The notes below the pieces were generated by a model that had not been told where the DNA came from, made no database searches, and saw nothing but the letters and a program-made list of their open reading frames with translations. The translations under genes and the position numbers were made by a program. A stretch of 64,000 nt of DNA. Source: CAZCTC01 sp964501335. Lineage in GTDB: Bacteria > Chloroflexota > Anaerolineae > B4-G1 > SLSP01. The stretch spans positions 33,841 to 97,840 of the forward strand of contig CAZCTC010000024.1 of NCBI GenBank assembly GCA_964501335.1, in the 5' to 3' direction. Of the stretch, positions 25,549 to 36,100 are shown piece after piece; the stretch's first letter is position 1; every line of letters begins with the position of its first letter.

Positions 25549-26769
25549 TTACTCGACACGCACCCGGGCCTCACCATCCTGCCAGCGGATCACCAGACGG
25601 CTACCCGGCACAGCCGCAGCCACCATCGTGACCAAAGCCCCGTCGGCCTCCGCCCGCACCATCGCATAACCCCGACGCAAAACCGCCTCAGGATTCAATG
25701 CTTCCAGTCGGGCCGTAATGGACTCCAACCGCTGCCGCTCCAACACCAGCCGATTCTCACAGGCCCGCCCCGCCCGCTCTGCCAGATCATCCACCCGCTG
25801 GCGAGAATTCGCCAGCCGCATCTGTGGAGCCAGATGATCCAACGTCCGTTCCATCCGGACCACCTGCTCCCGTAAAATCCGCCAACGTTGCTCAAATTCC
25901 GTTTCCAGACGGGATTGCACCGCAAAAAGCTGCGCCTGCAATTCGATTCGATCGGGAGTCGCCAGCTGCGCCGCCGCCGTCGGCGTAGGAGCCCGCACAT
26001 CCGCCGCAAAATCGCATAACGTAAAATCGATCTCATGTCCCACACCACTGATCACCGGATGGCGGGCCGCAGCCACCGCCCGCACCACCCGTTCATCGTT
26101 GAAAGCCCACAAATCCTCCAGCGACCCCCCGCCCCGCACCACCAGAATCACATCGATATCTTCCCGGGCATCCAGCGCAGTCAATGCCGCCACGATCTGG
26201 GGGGGAGCATCCTCACCTTGCACAGAAGTCGGTGAAAGCAACACATCCGCCAAAGGATAGCGACTGCGCAAAATCTGCAACACATCCCGGAGCGCCGCGG
26301 CCGAAGGAGAGGTCACCACGCCGATATGATGGGGATAAGCCGGCGACGGCTGCTTGCGTTCCGCCGCAAAAAGCCCTTCAGCCTCCAAACGAGCCTTCAA
26401 CCGCTCAAATTCCTGATTGAGCTGCCCCCGCCCCGCCGTCTGGAACCAATCCACATACAGCTGATATCTCCCATCCGGCTCGTAAAGGCTGATCTTACCA
26501 TGGGTCACCATCTGATCGCCATCGCGCGGCAAAACAGTGTTTGCCTTGATCTGACTCTTCCAGATCACACAGGCAAGCTGAGCCCCGGCATCTTTAAGCG
26601 TAAAATAGATATGCCCTGAAGAAGGCCTGCGCAGGTTGGAAACCTCACCCGAGACCCACACATTCTGCAAAGCAGTCTCCCGATCCAGAATTGTGCGAAT
26701 ACGGCGAGTCACCTCCGTCACCGACCAGGCCCGATCCGGCCCTGATAGTTGAAGCGTCGTCTGGCTCAC
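25549..26769 (-). CDS. xseA: Exodeoxyribonuclease VII large subunit
   Basis: 406 residues from GTG 26767-26769, preceded by AGCAGGAGGCGCT; a longer frame to 26946 exists but lacks this site. The N-terminal OB fold (WVSGEVSNLRRPSSGHIYFTLKD, key part GEVSNLRRPSSGH) is followed by the catalytic region with VVTSPSAAALRDVL, ILVVRGGGSLEDLWAFNDE and HPVISGVGHEIDFTLCDF. A helical segment of repeats and a RRGYAMVR end complete it. It degrades single-stranded DNA with XseB; no xseB is next to it, so the small subunit must be elsewhere. Confidence 0.95.
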   Translation of the reverse strand: MSQTTLQLSGPDRAWSVTEVTRRIRTILDRETALQNVWVSGEVSNLRRPSSGHIYFTLKDAGAQLACVIWKSQIKANTVLPRDGDQMVTHGKISLYEPDGRYQLYVDWFQTAGRGQLNQEFERLKARLEAEGLFAAERKQPSPAYPHHIGVVTSPSAAALRDVLQILRSRYPLADVLLSPTSVQGEDAPPQIVAALTALDAREDIDVILVVRGGGSLEDLWAFNDERVVRAVAAARHPVISGVGHEIDFTLCDFAADVRAPTPTAAAQLATPDRIELQAQLFAVQSRLETEFEQRWRILREQVVRMERTLDHLAPQMRLANSRQRVDDLAERAGRACENRLVLERQRLESITARLEALNPEAVLRRGYAMVRAEADGALVTMVAAAVPGSRLVIRWQDGEARVRVE

Positions 26770-26845
26770 AGCGCCTCCTGCTGACTGAACTGATAGATAC
26801 AAAAGTTTTACCACAAAGTGAAAAAATAGAAAGTTCTCACTCTGT

Positions 26846-26873
26846 TTGCGTTCTTTTAAAAAAGGATTACAAT
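26846..26873 (+). promoter_or_regulatory. Promoter of the 1487-residue eCIS-core/wall-hydrolase gene
   Basis: TTGCGT (26846-26851), a 16-bp spacer and TACAAT (26868-26873) in the context GATTACAAT. The leader to the ATG is about 150 bases and holds an inverted repeat GACCGAT-N7-ATCGGTC at 26965-26985. It is much like the promoters at 32927 and 60579. Confidence 0.6.
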
Positions 26874-26964
26874 CAAAATTAGCCAGGGTTATTAACAGTC
26901 GGACTTTCCCCCTGGGTCTCTCCTGATATAGGTTAAGCCATCTCAACCCATCTCCTTTCTAATG

Positions 26965-26985
26965 GACCGATATGGTCAATCGGTC
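26965..26985. promoter_or_regulatory. Inverted repeat in the 5' leader
   Basis: GACCGAT, a 7-base gap and ATCGGTC, 45 bases before the ATG of the 1487-residue gene. It could be an operator or an RNA hairpin; no regulator is identified. Confidence 0.4.
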
Positions 26986-27030
26986 ATTTGTCTCGCCTAA
27001 AAGGCTTTAACCCATTCCAAGTGATGAAAG

Positions 27031-30000
27031 ATGAATAAGCAAAACCCAACACCTGAATTGCGGTCCGAAAAAAAACCCCAGGCCAAGGTTGAGTCGCCCG
27101 TTTCTAATTCCCCGGATTTGACGCCCGAACCTCTTCAGGATTCCCAAGCCTTCAATGGCGGCGCTATTGAATCCCAGGCCGATGTCTTACACCGCCTTCC
27201 CACCTCCGGACGCCAGAACATCATGCGCCAGATCAGCCAGGTCCAGGGAAACCGGCATGCTCAACGTCTTGCCGCGGCACTCGGGCATAACACGTCCGTT
27301 CAGCCCAAGCTCAGCGTCAGCCAGGTCAACGACCCCGCAGAAGTCGAGGCCGACCAGGTTGCCCATCAGGTTATGTCCATGCCTGAAGCCAAAGCCCAGC
27401 GCCGCCCCGACGCTCAGGGGGCCTCCATTCAGCGCCAGGGCGAAGGCGAAGTCCAGGCCGGGGCCAACGTGGAAAGCCAGCTCGCCGGCAGCAAAGGCAG
27501 CGGCAACCCCATGAATCCGGAAACTCAGGGCTTTATGGAATCCCGCTTCGGCACCGATTTCAGCGGCGTCCGCGTCCACACCGACAGCGGCGCCGTCCAG
27601 ATGAGCAAAGATCTGGAAGCCCAGGCCTTCACCCACGGTCAGGATATCTATTTCAACCAGGGCAAATACGACCCCGGTTCCAACAGCGGCAAAGAACTGC
27701 TGGCCCATGAATTAACGCACGTCGTACAACAAAACCGCGGCGCCGCCCTGAAACCCATTGCCCGCGCCGCCACTACGGCTGCCCAGGAATTCAAACCGGC
27801 CGATCCCAAAGGCCTGATCGCCAACCTGGCGCCCGAAATGCAAACCAAAGTCCGCGCCCTGATCGAAAACGCCCACAAGAAAGGACTCAATATCTGGGTT
27901 CAGTGTGGTATGCGTACCATTGCCGAACAAGACGAACTCTACGCTCAGGGCCGCACCAAGAAAGGTGATGTCGTCACCCAGGTCAAGGGCGGCGACAGCT
28001 ACCACAACTACGGGATCGCGGTCGATGTCGTCTTCCATGGCGCCGAACCCTGGGGCAGCAAGCATGACTGGCAGGCCCTCGGCAAAGCCGGTCAGGAAGC
28101 CGGCCTTGAATGGGGCGGCAGCTGGAAAAGCTTCGTCGATCTGCCGCACTTCCAGATCTCCGGGCTGACTATGTCGAAGGTCAAAGGCTGGTACGCCAAC
28201 GGCGGCATGGCCAATGTCTGGAAGAACATCGGCAGCTCGGGCGGAACGGAAGCCCCCACCGAAAAGAAAGAAGACAAGCCCAAGACGGTGGTCCCGGCAC
28301 CGACCGGCACCCCCATCGGCACGGCCAAGGTTACCACGGATGTCCTGAACGTCCGCAGCGGACCGTCGGCCAGCACCGATCGGCTGGGCCAGCTCAAATC
28401 GGGCGAACAGGTGAGCGTCTACAGCCGCAACGGCGAATGGCTCTGCATTGCCTACAACAAACAGACCGCCTACATCCACAGCGGCTACGCCTCTTTCACC
28501 GCCGCCACCACGCCCAAAGAAGAGCCGAAGAAAGAAGAACCCAAGAAGGAAGAGCCGAAAAAGGAAGAGCCCAAGAAGGAAGAACCCAAAAAGGAAGAAC
28601 CTACCGGCGGCTCGACTTCCAGCCAGGGCGTCTCCTACGAAAAGAATCAGGCCGATTACTTCAACGTTGCCAACCAGATCACTTCCGTCATGGAAGGTGG
28701 ATCGACCAAGGGCGCCTATGATGCGCTCACGGTCGTCACCGACGGCGGGATCGTCTCCTACGGCAAGCACCAATCGACCCTCAGCTCCGGCTCGCTAGAA
28801 AGCATCCTGAACGCCTATCTGGCCACCTCCAAAAGCAGCAATGCCGACATCCTCAAGGGCTACATGCCCCGCGTCCGCACCAAGGACGTTTCCCTGAGAA
28901 CTGAAAAAGCCTTCCTGGATGCGCTCAAAGCCGCCGCCAAAGAGAAGGAAATGCAGATTGCTCAGGATATGGTCTTCAGCAAAGGCTACTGGAACCCGGC
29001 CACCACCGCCGCCAAGAACAACGGCATCCAATCTCCGCTGGGCTATGCCATGATGTACGACACCAAGATCCAGGGCGGCCTTGACAGCTGCCTGGAGACA
29101 GCCACCAAGACCTGCGGCGGCAAAGTCGGCGAGAAAGTCAGCGGCAAAGAAATCTCCGAGCAGCAATTCCTCAAGGCCTTCAACGATGCCCGCGAAGCCC
29201 GGCTGGAATCTCTGGCCGTCGGAGCCGAAGCCAAGGCCGCCAAGCTGGAAGGTGAAGGCAAAGCCGATGCCGCCAAAGCCGAACGGGTGCGCGCGAATGC
29301 TCTGCGCGGCTCCAAGTATCGCTGCCGCGCCTTCCGCCAGCTGATCGACGCCGGCAACCTCAACGTCGCCGGCCCCAGCGGCAAAGTGGATATCACCGGC
29401 CCCGGTGGGAAGAAATACACCATCGAAGGCTTCGACTCCAGCAAGACCGGCGGCACGACACCCAAGACCGACGGGGGGACAACCCCGAAAACCGACGGCG
29501 GCACGACGCCCAAGGATGACGCCAAGGACCCCAAACCCGAAACCGTAGTCGGCAACGCCCTGGTTACCGCCGATGTCCTGAATGTCCGCATGGGCCCCTC
29601 CGCCGAGTCGGCCAAACTGGGCCAGTTCACCAAGGGCGCCGTCGTCCCGGTGACCGGCCGCGAAGGCGACTGGCTGAAGATTGTCTACCTGGACAAGCCG
29701 GCCTATATCCACAGCAACTACGCCACCTACCCGGCTCCTAAGAAAGAAGAGCCGAAAAAGGAAGAGCCCAAGAAGGAAGAACCCAAAACCGACAGCGGCG
29801 GTTCTCAATCGACCAGCGGGCTCGACGCCAGCATCGAATCCAAGATCAAAGCCTTTATGCAGCGCTTTATGCTGCAAATCAAAGTCGGCGAGAAGAACGG
29901 TCAGCCCATCTACGTGACCGTCCGCACGCCCTACCACATGAACGCCGGCGACCGCAAGACCAATGCCGAAGCCAACCGCAAAGCCTCGTCCGCCGATGCC

Positions 30001-31494
30001 AAGATCCTCAGCGGCAACGGCGACTGGCTCGACAGCAACGGCAAGGCCGATCCCGACAGCCTGACCAAGATCGTCCAGGCCGCCGTGGATGCCAAGCGCA
30101 TCGCCCCCAAGACGGCCGGCGCTACGCTCACCGCCGACGATATCCGCGCCTGGATGCTCAAGTACGGCGTTGGGGTGGATTGCTCCGGCTTCGTCTCCCA
30201 GACGCTCAACGAAATCACCGGTCAGATTGCCAAAGAAACCGGCGCCACCGCCCCCGCGAAGTTCGATGTGGGCAACACCGGCGCCAACAGCCTGAACTGG
30301 GGCGGCAACCCGACGCAGTTCAGCAAAGTCTCCAAACCCTCCGAACTGCGGGCGGGCGACACGATGTGGATGCCGGGCAGCGTCTCCCACATCATCATCA
30401 TCACCAATGTCCAGCAGACCCCGCAGGGCACCGTTTTCACCACGGCGGAATCCTCCGGCGGCGGCAGCATCGGGGTCCATGACGACACCTACCGCTGCGT
30501 AAAGTCGGATGGAGATTTCAGCGACCTGCAAAAGCGCAAGAGCGACGGCACCTGGGAATCCAAGAACGCCGGCGGCACCTTCCGCTTCAGCCGCTATAAG
30601 GGCTACGGCAATTTCAAGGACGAAAAGACCCCCGGCGGCACGACGGACAAGAAAACGGAAACCAAACCGGCCGACAAACCCGCGGATAAACCGGCCGACA
30701 AGGGCACCACCGCCCCGGTTGAAAAACCGATCGGCGTGGGTACCGTCACGGCCAGCCAGCTGAACGTCCGCGAAGGACCATCCACCGACAAGAAAGCCAT
30801 GGGCCAGCTGGCTCAGGGCGCCAAGATCAACGTCTTAGCCAAGGTCGGCGACTGGCTGAAGATCAGCTATGAAGGCAAGACGGGCTACGTCCACGGGGCC
30901 TATGTCTCGCTCGACAGCGGCAAGAAAGAAGACAAACCGGTCACCGGCGGCGGAGACACGGTCAAAAAGATCAAGGAAGTCGGCAAGGCCCTCGGCCTGA
31001 CCGTGAAGGATTCCAACATCTCCGTCATCATGAGCGCGGCCAATGAATTCAGCGTCACCGACAAAGCCCAGCTGGCTTATATCTTCGCCACCGTACACCA
31101 CGAATCGCACTGGGGCGACTGGATGACCGAATTCGCCAGCGGCGAAGCCTACGAAGGGCGCAAGGACCTGGGCAATACGCAAAAGGGCGACGGCAAGAAA
31201 TACAAGGGCCGCGGCTTCGTCCAGCTCACCGGCCGGGTCAACTACCAGCAATACGGGGAACGCTTCAAGCTCGACCTGATCAACAAGCCGGAACTGGCCA
31301 CCGATCCGGCGATCTCTTCCCGGATCACCGTCCACGGCATGGTCTACGGCAAGTTCACCGGCAAGAAATTGTCCGATTACGGCTCCGGCGACGCCTACAA
31401 CTTCACCGGCGCCCGGGCCATCATCAACGGCAAAGATCGCGCGGACGATATCGCCAAGATTGCCAAGGCCTACTACCAGGCACTCAAGGGATAA
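27031..31494 (+). CDS. 1487-residue eCIS-core (DUF4157) protein with four peptidoglycan/chitin hydrolase domains
   Basis: Domains in order: conserved leader (residues 1-115; QISQVQGNRHAQRL, then KLSVSQVNDPAEVEADQVA); eCIS-core DUF4157 with RFGTDFSGVRVHTDS and metal-type motif HELTH at 226-230; M15/VanY-like peptidase at about 255-385 (HNYGIAVD with H325/D332, and LPHFQ H373); SH3 428-490; a KEEPK repeat stalk; GH46-like chitosanase/lysozyme fold at about 533-770; SH3 838-900; NlpC/P60-like domain 930-1190 (VDCSGF C1051, VSHIII H1120); SH3 1236-1295; GH19 chitinase/lysozyme domain 1305-1487 (HHESHWGDW, GRGFVQLTGR). No signal peptide. It is built like an injected or lysis-released wall-degrading effector. 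The GH46 call is the least certain. Confidence 0.9.
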   Translation: MNKQNPTPELRSEKKPQAKVESPVSNSPDLTPEPLQDSQAFNGGAIESQADVLHRLPTSGRQNIMRQISQVQGNRHAQRLAAALGHNTSVQPKLSVSQVNDPAEVEADQVAHQVMSMPEAKAQRRPDAQGASIQRQGEGEVQAGANVESQLAGSKGSGNPMNPETQGFMESRFGTDFSGVRVHTDSGAVQMSKDLEAQAFTHGQDIYFNQGKYDPGSNSGKELLAHELTHVVQQNRGAALKPIARAATTAAQEFKPADPKGLIANLAPEMQTKVRALIENAHKKGLNIWVQCGMRTIAEQDELYAQGRTKKGDVVTQVKGGDSYHNYGIAVDVVFHGAEPWGSKHDWQALGKAGQEAGLEWGGSWKSFVDLPHFQISGLTMSKVKGWYANGGMANVWKNIGSSGGTEAPTEKKEDKPKTVVPAPTGTPIGTAKVTTDVLNVRSGPSASTDRLGQLKSGEQVSVYSRNGEWLCIAYNKQTAYIHSGYASFTAATTPKEEPKKEEPKKEEPKKEEPKKEEPKKEEPTGGSTSSQGVSYEKNQADYFNVANQITSVMEGGSTKGAYDALTVVTDGGIVSYGKHQSTLSSGSLESILNAYLATSKSSNADILKGYMPRVRTKDVSLRTEKAFLDALKAAAKEKEMQIAQDMVFSKGYWNPATTAAKNNGIQSPLGYAMMYDTKIQGGLDSCLETATKTCGGKVGEKVSGKEISEQQFLKAFNDAREARLESLAVGAEAKAAKLEGEGKADAAKAERVRANALRGSKYRCRAFRQLIDAGNLNVAGPSGKVDITGPGGKKYTIEGFDSSKTGGTTPKTDGGTTPKTDGGTTPKDDAKDPKPETVVGNALVTADVLNVRMGPSAESAKLGQFTKGAVVPVTGREGDWLKIVYLDKPAYIHSNYATYPAPKKEEPKKEEPKKEEPKTDSGGSQSTSGLDASIESKIKAFMQRFMLQIKVGEKNGQPIYVTVRTPYHMNAGDRKTNAEANRKASSADAKILSGNGDWLDSNGKADPDSLTKIVQAAVDAKRIAPKTAGATLTADDIRAWMLKYGVGVDCSGFVSQTLNEITGQIAKETGATAPAKFDVGNTGANSLNWGGNPTQFSKVSKPSELRAGDTMWMPGSVSHIIIITNVQQTPQGTVFTTAESSGGGSIGVHDDTYRCVKSDGDFSDLQKRKSDGTWESKNAGGTFRFSRYKGYGNFKDEKTPGGTTDKKTETKPADKPADKPADKGTTAPVEKPIGVGTVTASQLNVREGPSTDKKAMGQLAQGAKINVLAKVGDWLKISYEGKTGYVHGAYVSLDSGKKEDKPVTGGGDTVKKIKEVGKALGLTVKDSNISVIMSAANEFSVTDKAQLAYIFATVHHESHWGDWMTEFASGEAYEGRKDLGNTQKGDGKKYKGRGFVQLTGRVNYQQYGERFKLDLINKPELATDPAISSRITVHGMVYGKFTGKKLSDYGSGDAYNFTGARAIINGKDRADDIAKIAKAYYQALKG

Positions 31495-31524
31495 TCCCCG
31501 CTCTCTCCATTTGAATAAAAACTG

Positions 31525-31558
31525 CTTATTCGCCCGCCTTTCAAGGCGGGCGAATAAG
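31525..31558 (+). terminator. Hairpin after the 1487-residue gene
   Basis: A perfect 15-bp stem CTTATTCGCCCGCCT, loop TTCA, 30 bases past the stop codon. No T-run, so termination is uncertain; it may be a trimmed copy of the hairpin element. Confidence 0.6.
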
Positions 31559-31613
31559 TAATAAATAAAACATCATCCGGTACACGTTTGCATATCAAAA
31601 TGGAGGAACAACC

Positions 31614-32633
31614 ATGAAACCCGAGGAATCACTCGCCCCGCTCGATCCTGAATCCATCCCCGCCGGCCCGCTCGAACCCGAAAAAACGCCCGGCGCCCCG
31701 CCCTCCCACCACCCCACCGAAGCTGCTGAATGGCAGGAAACCCTGGAAGTCGAATTAACAGAAGGTCAGATCATCTATCCGCATACCGCAGAAGATGAAC
31801 TTGCCGGTATGAGTTTCTCGGCAGAAATCGAACCCGACGAAGGCCCGCTGCCGGCGGAAGGCGGCGAATCACCCTACCTGGGAACCGCCATCATCAAAAA
31901 CGAAACCTTGAATATCCGCGAGATGCCGGGCACCAATGCCCCCATCCTGGGGCAATTTGTACTGAACGACCAGGCTCCCGTCCTGGCCCGCGTCAACGAA
32001 TGGTATAAAATCAGCTATAAAGACGGCACAGCCTACATCTATGCCCGTTATGTCCGGCTGGACCTGACGACGAAACCGTACATCGATCCGACGCTGGTCG
32101 AGAAAATCCAGCAAGCGGCCCTGGCCACCTCCAAGCCCATCAAAGTCAATCCAGTTCATATCCAAAGCATCCTGGAGGCCTGCACCCTGTTCGGAGTCGA
32201 AGATCCGGCGCACCTGGCCTACGTCCTGGCCACCGTCCATTTTGAATCCCATTGGGGCGACTGGATGACCGAATTTGCCGACGGAACGGCCTATGAAGGA
32301 CGCCAGGATCTGGGAAACACCCAGCCGGGCGACGGCCCCCGCTATAAAGGGCGCGGCTACGTCCAGATGACCGGCCGGATCAACTATCATAACTTCGGCG
32401 CGTTCTTCGATGTCCCGCTCGAAGCCCAGCCCGAACTGGCCACCGATCCGACGCTCTCGGCCAAAATCAGCCTCTACGGGATGGTGTATGGAACCTTCAC
32501 CTCCCGCAAACTTGCCGATTTCGGTGCCGGCGACAGCTATGACTTTTATGAAGCCCGCACCATCATCAATGCCCATGCCGCCGCCGACCAAATCGCCGAC
32601 ATCGCCCGGGTTTACTATCAGGCCTTGAAATAA
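31614..32633 (+). CDS. Stand-alone SH3-GH19 wall hydrolase
   Basis: 339 residues from ATG 31614 with GGAGG 6-7 bases upstream. Residues 1-85 are acidic, Pro/Glu-rich and unstructured. SH3 domain at about 86-147 (NETLNIREMPGT to TAYIYARYV). GH19-like catalytic domain at about 155-339 with VHFESHWGDWMTEF, RYKGRGYVQMTGR, and a C-terminal ARTIINAHAAADQIADIARVYYQALK, closely paralogous to the C-terminal domain of the protein at 27031. GH19 enzymes cleave chitin or act as lysozymes; with an SH3 partner, peptidoglycan is likely. No signal peptide and no eCIS-core leader, so it may need a different release route or a carrier. Confidence 0.88.
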   Translation: MKPEESLAPLDPESIPAGPLEPEKTPGAPPSHHPTEAAEWQETLEVELTEGQIIYPHTAEDELAGMSFSAEIEPDEGPLPAEGGESPYLGTAIIKNETLNIREMPGTNAPILGQFVLNDQAPVLARVNEWYKISYKDGTAYIYARYVRLDLTTKPYIDPTLVEKIQQAALATSKPIKVNPVHIQSILEACTLFGVEDPAHLAYVLATVHFESHWGDWMTEFADGTAYEGRQDLGNTQPGDGPRYKGRGYVQMTGRINYHNFGAFFDVPLEAQPELATDPTLSAKISLYGMVYGTFTSRKLADFGAGDSYDFYEARTIINAHAAADQIADIARVYYQALK

Positions 32634-32659
32634 CAAACCGGAAAACAAATTCACGCAAA

Positions 32660-32842
32660 GGTGCAGAGAGTTATTTTTATCCATATTTTCGGCGGCTTCA
32701 GAAAGCCGCCGAAAATATGGGTTTTTCTTTCTCTTGTCTTTCAGGCTAACCGCACAGCTCAGAGAGTTTTTTGTTTATGTTTTGGTGCGCATCAGAATGC
32801 GCACCAAAACATGAGCCTTTTCCAGAGCCATCCCGATGACAC
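32660..32842 (-). repeat. Two variable-stem hairpin elements, minus orientation
   Basis: Hairpin one: 32681-32698 pairs perfectly with 32703-32720 (CCATATTTTCGGCGGCTT, loop CAGA). Hairpin two: 32777-32792 with 32797-32812 (ATGTTTTGGTGCGCAT, loop CAGA). Flanks GAGAGTTTTTTGTTT and CCTTTTCCAGAGCCATCCCGATG match the family; GGCTAACCGCACAG between them is the outer motif. Confidence 0.85.
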
Positions 32843-32926
32843 TATCTGCGATCTCCGCGTCTCTAGAGTGAAAGCTCTTTTTCCCTCCCGCAAAAAATCT
32901 AAAACCCCTATCCTCATTTTCTCGAC

Positions 32927-32955
32927 TTGCATTTCAGCATGAAATCGATTACAAT
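32927..32955 (+). promoter_or_regulatory. Promoter upstream of the 1025-residue eCIS-core gene
   Basis: TTGCAT (32927-32932), a 17-bp spacer, TACAAT (32950-32955) in the context GATTACAAT, as at 26868. Predicted transcription start near 32962. Confidence 0.65.
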
Positions 32956-32961
32956 AGGAGT

Positions 32962-33045
32962 GTTCCCGGCTGCTTATTATTGTCTGTTGTTGCTGATTAC
33001 CTATATAGTGAAAGCCGTATCTCTTTTTAGCGATACGGCTTTTGT
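32962..33045 (+). ncRNA. Candidate short leader RNA or sRNA ended by an intrinsic terminator
   Basis: From the predicted start near 32962 to a hairpin 33011-33021/33032-33042 (AAAGCCGTATC, 10-base loop) followed by TTTTGT. This would give an RNA of about 80 nt located 140 bases before the eCIS-core gene. It could be an attenuator, a riboswitch-type leader or an independent small RNA; no known riboswitch family is recognised. Confidence 0.4.
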
Positions 33046-33180
33046 ACAGCCGGATCTCTGCTTACCCAGGCATACTGTTGGCCCCTTAGTTCCTATTACG
33101 GTTAGTTTTGTTCCACCCGCTTAAATCAAAAATGAACTGTGCTTATGACAATTACGTGAGTTTTCCAAAGTGAGGAAACG

Positions 33181-36100
33181 ATGAACAGAGAAAAACAGAT
33201 GCCTGAAGCTCAAAAAGAAAATCGAGTTCAACCTAAGAGTAACGAGGCTGCCGCACCTCAAAATCGGCCGGAGGTCGACAATCACGCCTCGGAACTCACC
33301 TTCAACGGCGGCAACACGGAATCCCAGGTTACCAACCTCAACCGGATGCCCATCATCAGCCGCCGGGGCATGGTCCAACAGATCAGCCGGATGCAAGGCA
33401 ATCGCCACGTCCAACGCCTGATCGAAACCATCCAGCCCAAACTCAGCGTCAGTCAGCCGGGCGATCGCGCCGAACAGGAAGCCGATCAGGTTGCCAAACA
33501 GGTCATGACCATGCCCGAAAACAAGGGCGTTCAACGCCAGGAAGACGACCAGGCCATTCACCGCTCCGGCACCGGCGAAGTCCAGGCCGACAGTCACATC
33601 GAGGGCCAGCTGGCTTCCAGCAAAGGCGGCGGCGAAAAACTGCCGGCCGAAACCCAGGGCTTTATGGAATCCCGCTTCGGCACCGATTTCAGCAATGTCC
33701 GCGTTCACAACGACGGCAAAGCCACCGAGATGAACCAGAACCTCCAGGCCCAGGCCTTCACCCACGGGCAGGACATCTACTTCAATCAAGGTAAATACAA
33801 CCCCGGCACCAGCGGCGGCAAAGAACTGCTGGCCCACGAACTGACCCATGTAGTCCAACAAACCGGCGGCGTCGCCCCCAAAGCGATTTCCCGCCAGGCC
33901 GAAACGGCCAAAACCGAAGGTGATCCCAAGGGCTTGATCGCCGCCCTGCACCCCGCAATGCAGACCAAAGTCCGCGCTCTGCTCGAAAACGCCAAAAAGA
34001 AGGGCCTGGATGTCTGGGTGCAGTGCGGTATGCGCACCATCGCCGAACAGGATGCCCTCTACGCCAAGGGCCGCACCACCGGCACCAAAGGCCAGACGGT
34101 CACCAATGCCAAGGGCGGTCAGAGCTGGCACAACTACGGGATTGCCGTCGATGTGGTCTTCAGCAAGGATCCCTGGGGCGAAAAGCACGACTGGAAAGCC
34201 CTGGGCCAGGCCGGCAAGGAAGCCGGGTTGGAATGGGGTGGCGACTGGACCAAACTGGTCGATCGGCCACACTTCCAGCTCCCCAACATGACCCTCGGCC
34301 AGTTACAGACCTGGAATGCCAACGGCGGCATGGCCAATGTCTGGAAGAACATCAGCGCCGGTGGAGCCGAAGAAAAGACCACCACGCCGACTACCACCGA
34401 TAAGAAACCGACAACCACCCCCACGGATAAGAAACCCACGACGACGCCTACCACCACCCCCTCTACAGGCGGCAAGAAGACCGAGTCCCAAAAGGTAATG
34501 GACACGGTCAAGCAATACGATCCCTACATCCAGGCCGCCAGCAAGAAATACGGCATCCCCGTGGAAACCATCCGGGCCATCATCGCTACTGAATCCAACG
34601 GCAATCCCAAGGCCACCAGCGGCGCCGCCTTCGGCCTGATGCAGGTCACCAAGGATACCTGGGAAGGAATCCGCAATACCTATCCCGAACTGAAATCCTA
34701 TGCCTTCTCGACCGAGAACTGGCAGAACCCCGAAGTGAACATCCTCTTCGGTACCGCCACGATGAAGAGCAAGATGAAGGCCGTCGGTGTGGACCTGACC
34801 GACGCCAGCGCGGGAGAACTGGCCATCGTCGCCTATAACGCCGGCGAAGGGACCGTCAAATATGCCATGCAAAATGCCCGCAACGGCGGCAGCAAGAATC
34901 CCGCCGCCGACTGCCTCAAACCCGAATACCTCAAACCGGCCATCGAAAAGACCAAGATCTATTCCTACTATCTGACCGGCTCCGGCAAGAAATCCAATCC
35001 CTTTGTCGATTCCAAGACCGGCAAACCTCAGGCCGGAAAAGAAGCGGAAGCTCTGGCGGCCGCTATCGACCTGAAGTACAAGGAAATCTCCAAGTACCCC
35101 GGCAAGATCCGCGAATACATGGCGGTCCAGAAGGGTGGATCGACCACACCGACGACCACAACGCCTACCACCACCACCACCAAGCCGACCACGACCACCA
35201 CTACAACAACCACCACCACCAAGCCGACCACCACGACCACGACCAAACCGCCGGCCTCGGCCGATCAAAGCCTGCTCAAGAGCATCTTCGACGGCAAGAA
35301 AGTCCTGCGCGAAGGCGACAGCGGCGACGCCGTCAAACTGATCCAGAAAATGCTGATCACTCTGGGTTACAGCTGCGGCAAGGCCGGAGCGGACGGCGAC
35401 TTCGGCGGCAACACCGCCAACGCCGTGAAGCAATTCCAGACCAACCAGAAACTGGTCGCCGATGCCGTCGTCGGCCGTGCCACCATCACCGCCCTGGTCA
35501 AAGCTTATCAGGCGGCCAGCGGCAACAAAGATCCTTACTGGATGCAGGTGCTGAAAGGATTGGCCAGCTGGTGGGAAGGACTGGTCAAGCAGGAAGAAAG
35601 CGCCCAGCAGCAACAACAACAGCAGAACAAGCAAAAGAACAAGGAATACCAGGAAATCGAAGACAAGGTCAACCCGAACACCAAAGAGATGGAAAAGATC
35701 GGGTTGGAACTGCTGATGGAGGATCGCTACAAGGTCGGCCATGCCTACCTGCCCTTCACCGGCCCTTCGACCGGAAAGAAATACAAGGCCGGCGATATGA
35801 TCGAGAAAGCCGACCGGGTCTCCTTCTACGGCGAAAAGACCGACGCCAGCAAGCCGACGCGCCCCACCTGGTGCAATCAGTTTGCGATGGATCTGAGCAA
35901 GCGGATTCTGGGCGACAACGTCTTCGCCAAAGCCAGCAGCCAGACAGCCGATGGACTGAACAAGTTCATGCGGTCCAACCCGCACATGTTCGAGGAAATC
36001 ACCAGCATGGAAGCGGCCTGGCAGGAAGCCAACAAGGGCGAGATCATCTACCTCTCCGATCCGGGCCACATTGCCATGGCCCTGCCCACCAGTTCCAAGG

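Noticed and set aside
28795..30531. 578-codon open frame on the strand opposite the 1487-residue gene
   Set aside because: It is a mirror of the GC-rich coding strand: composition is Gly/Ala/Asp-rich, there is no ribosome-binding site, and the plus-strand frame has clear domains.
35150..35250. ACC-rich microsatellite
   Set aside because: It is in frame and encodes the Thr-rich stalk between the SLT and PG-binding domains; codon use is mixed ACC/ACG/ACA, as in a real linker.
34303..36069. 588-codon open frame opposite the 1025-residue gene
   Set aside because: Same reason: antisense shadow of a gene with recognisable SLT and PG-binding domains; poly-Val stretches mirror the Thr linker.
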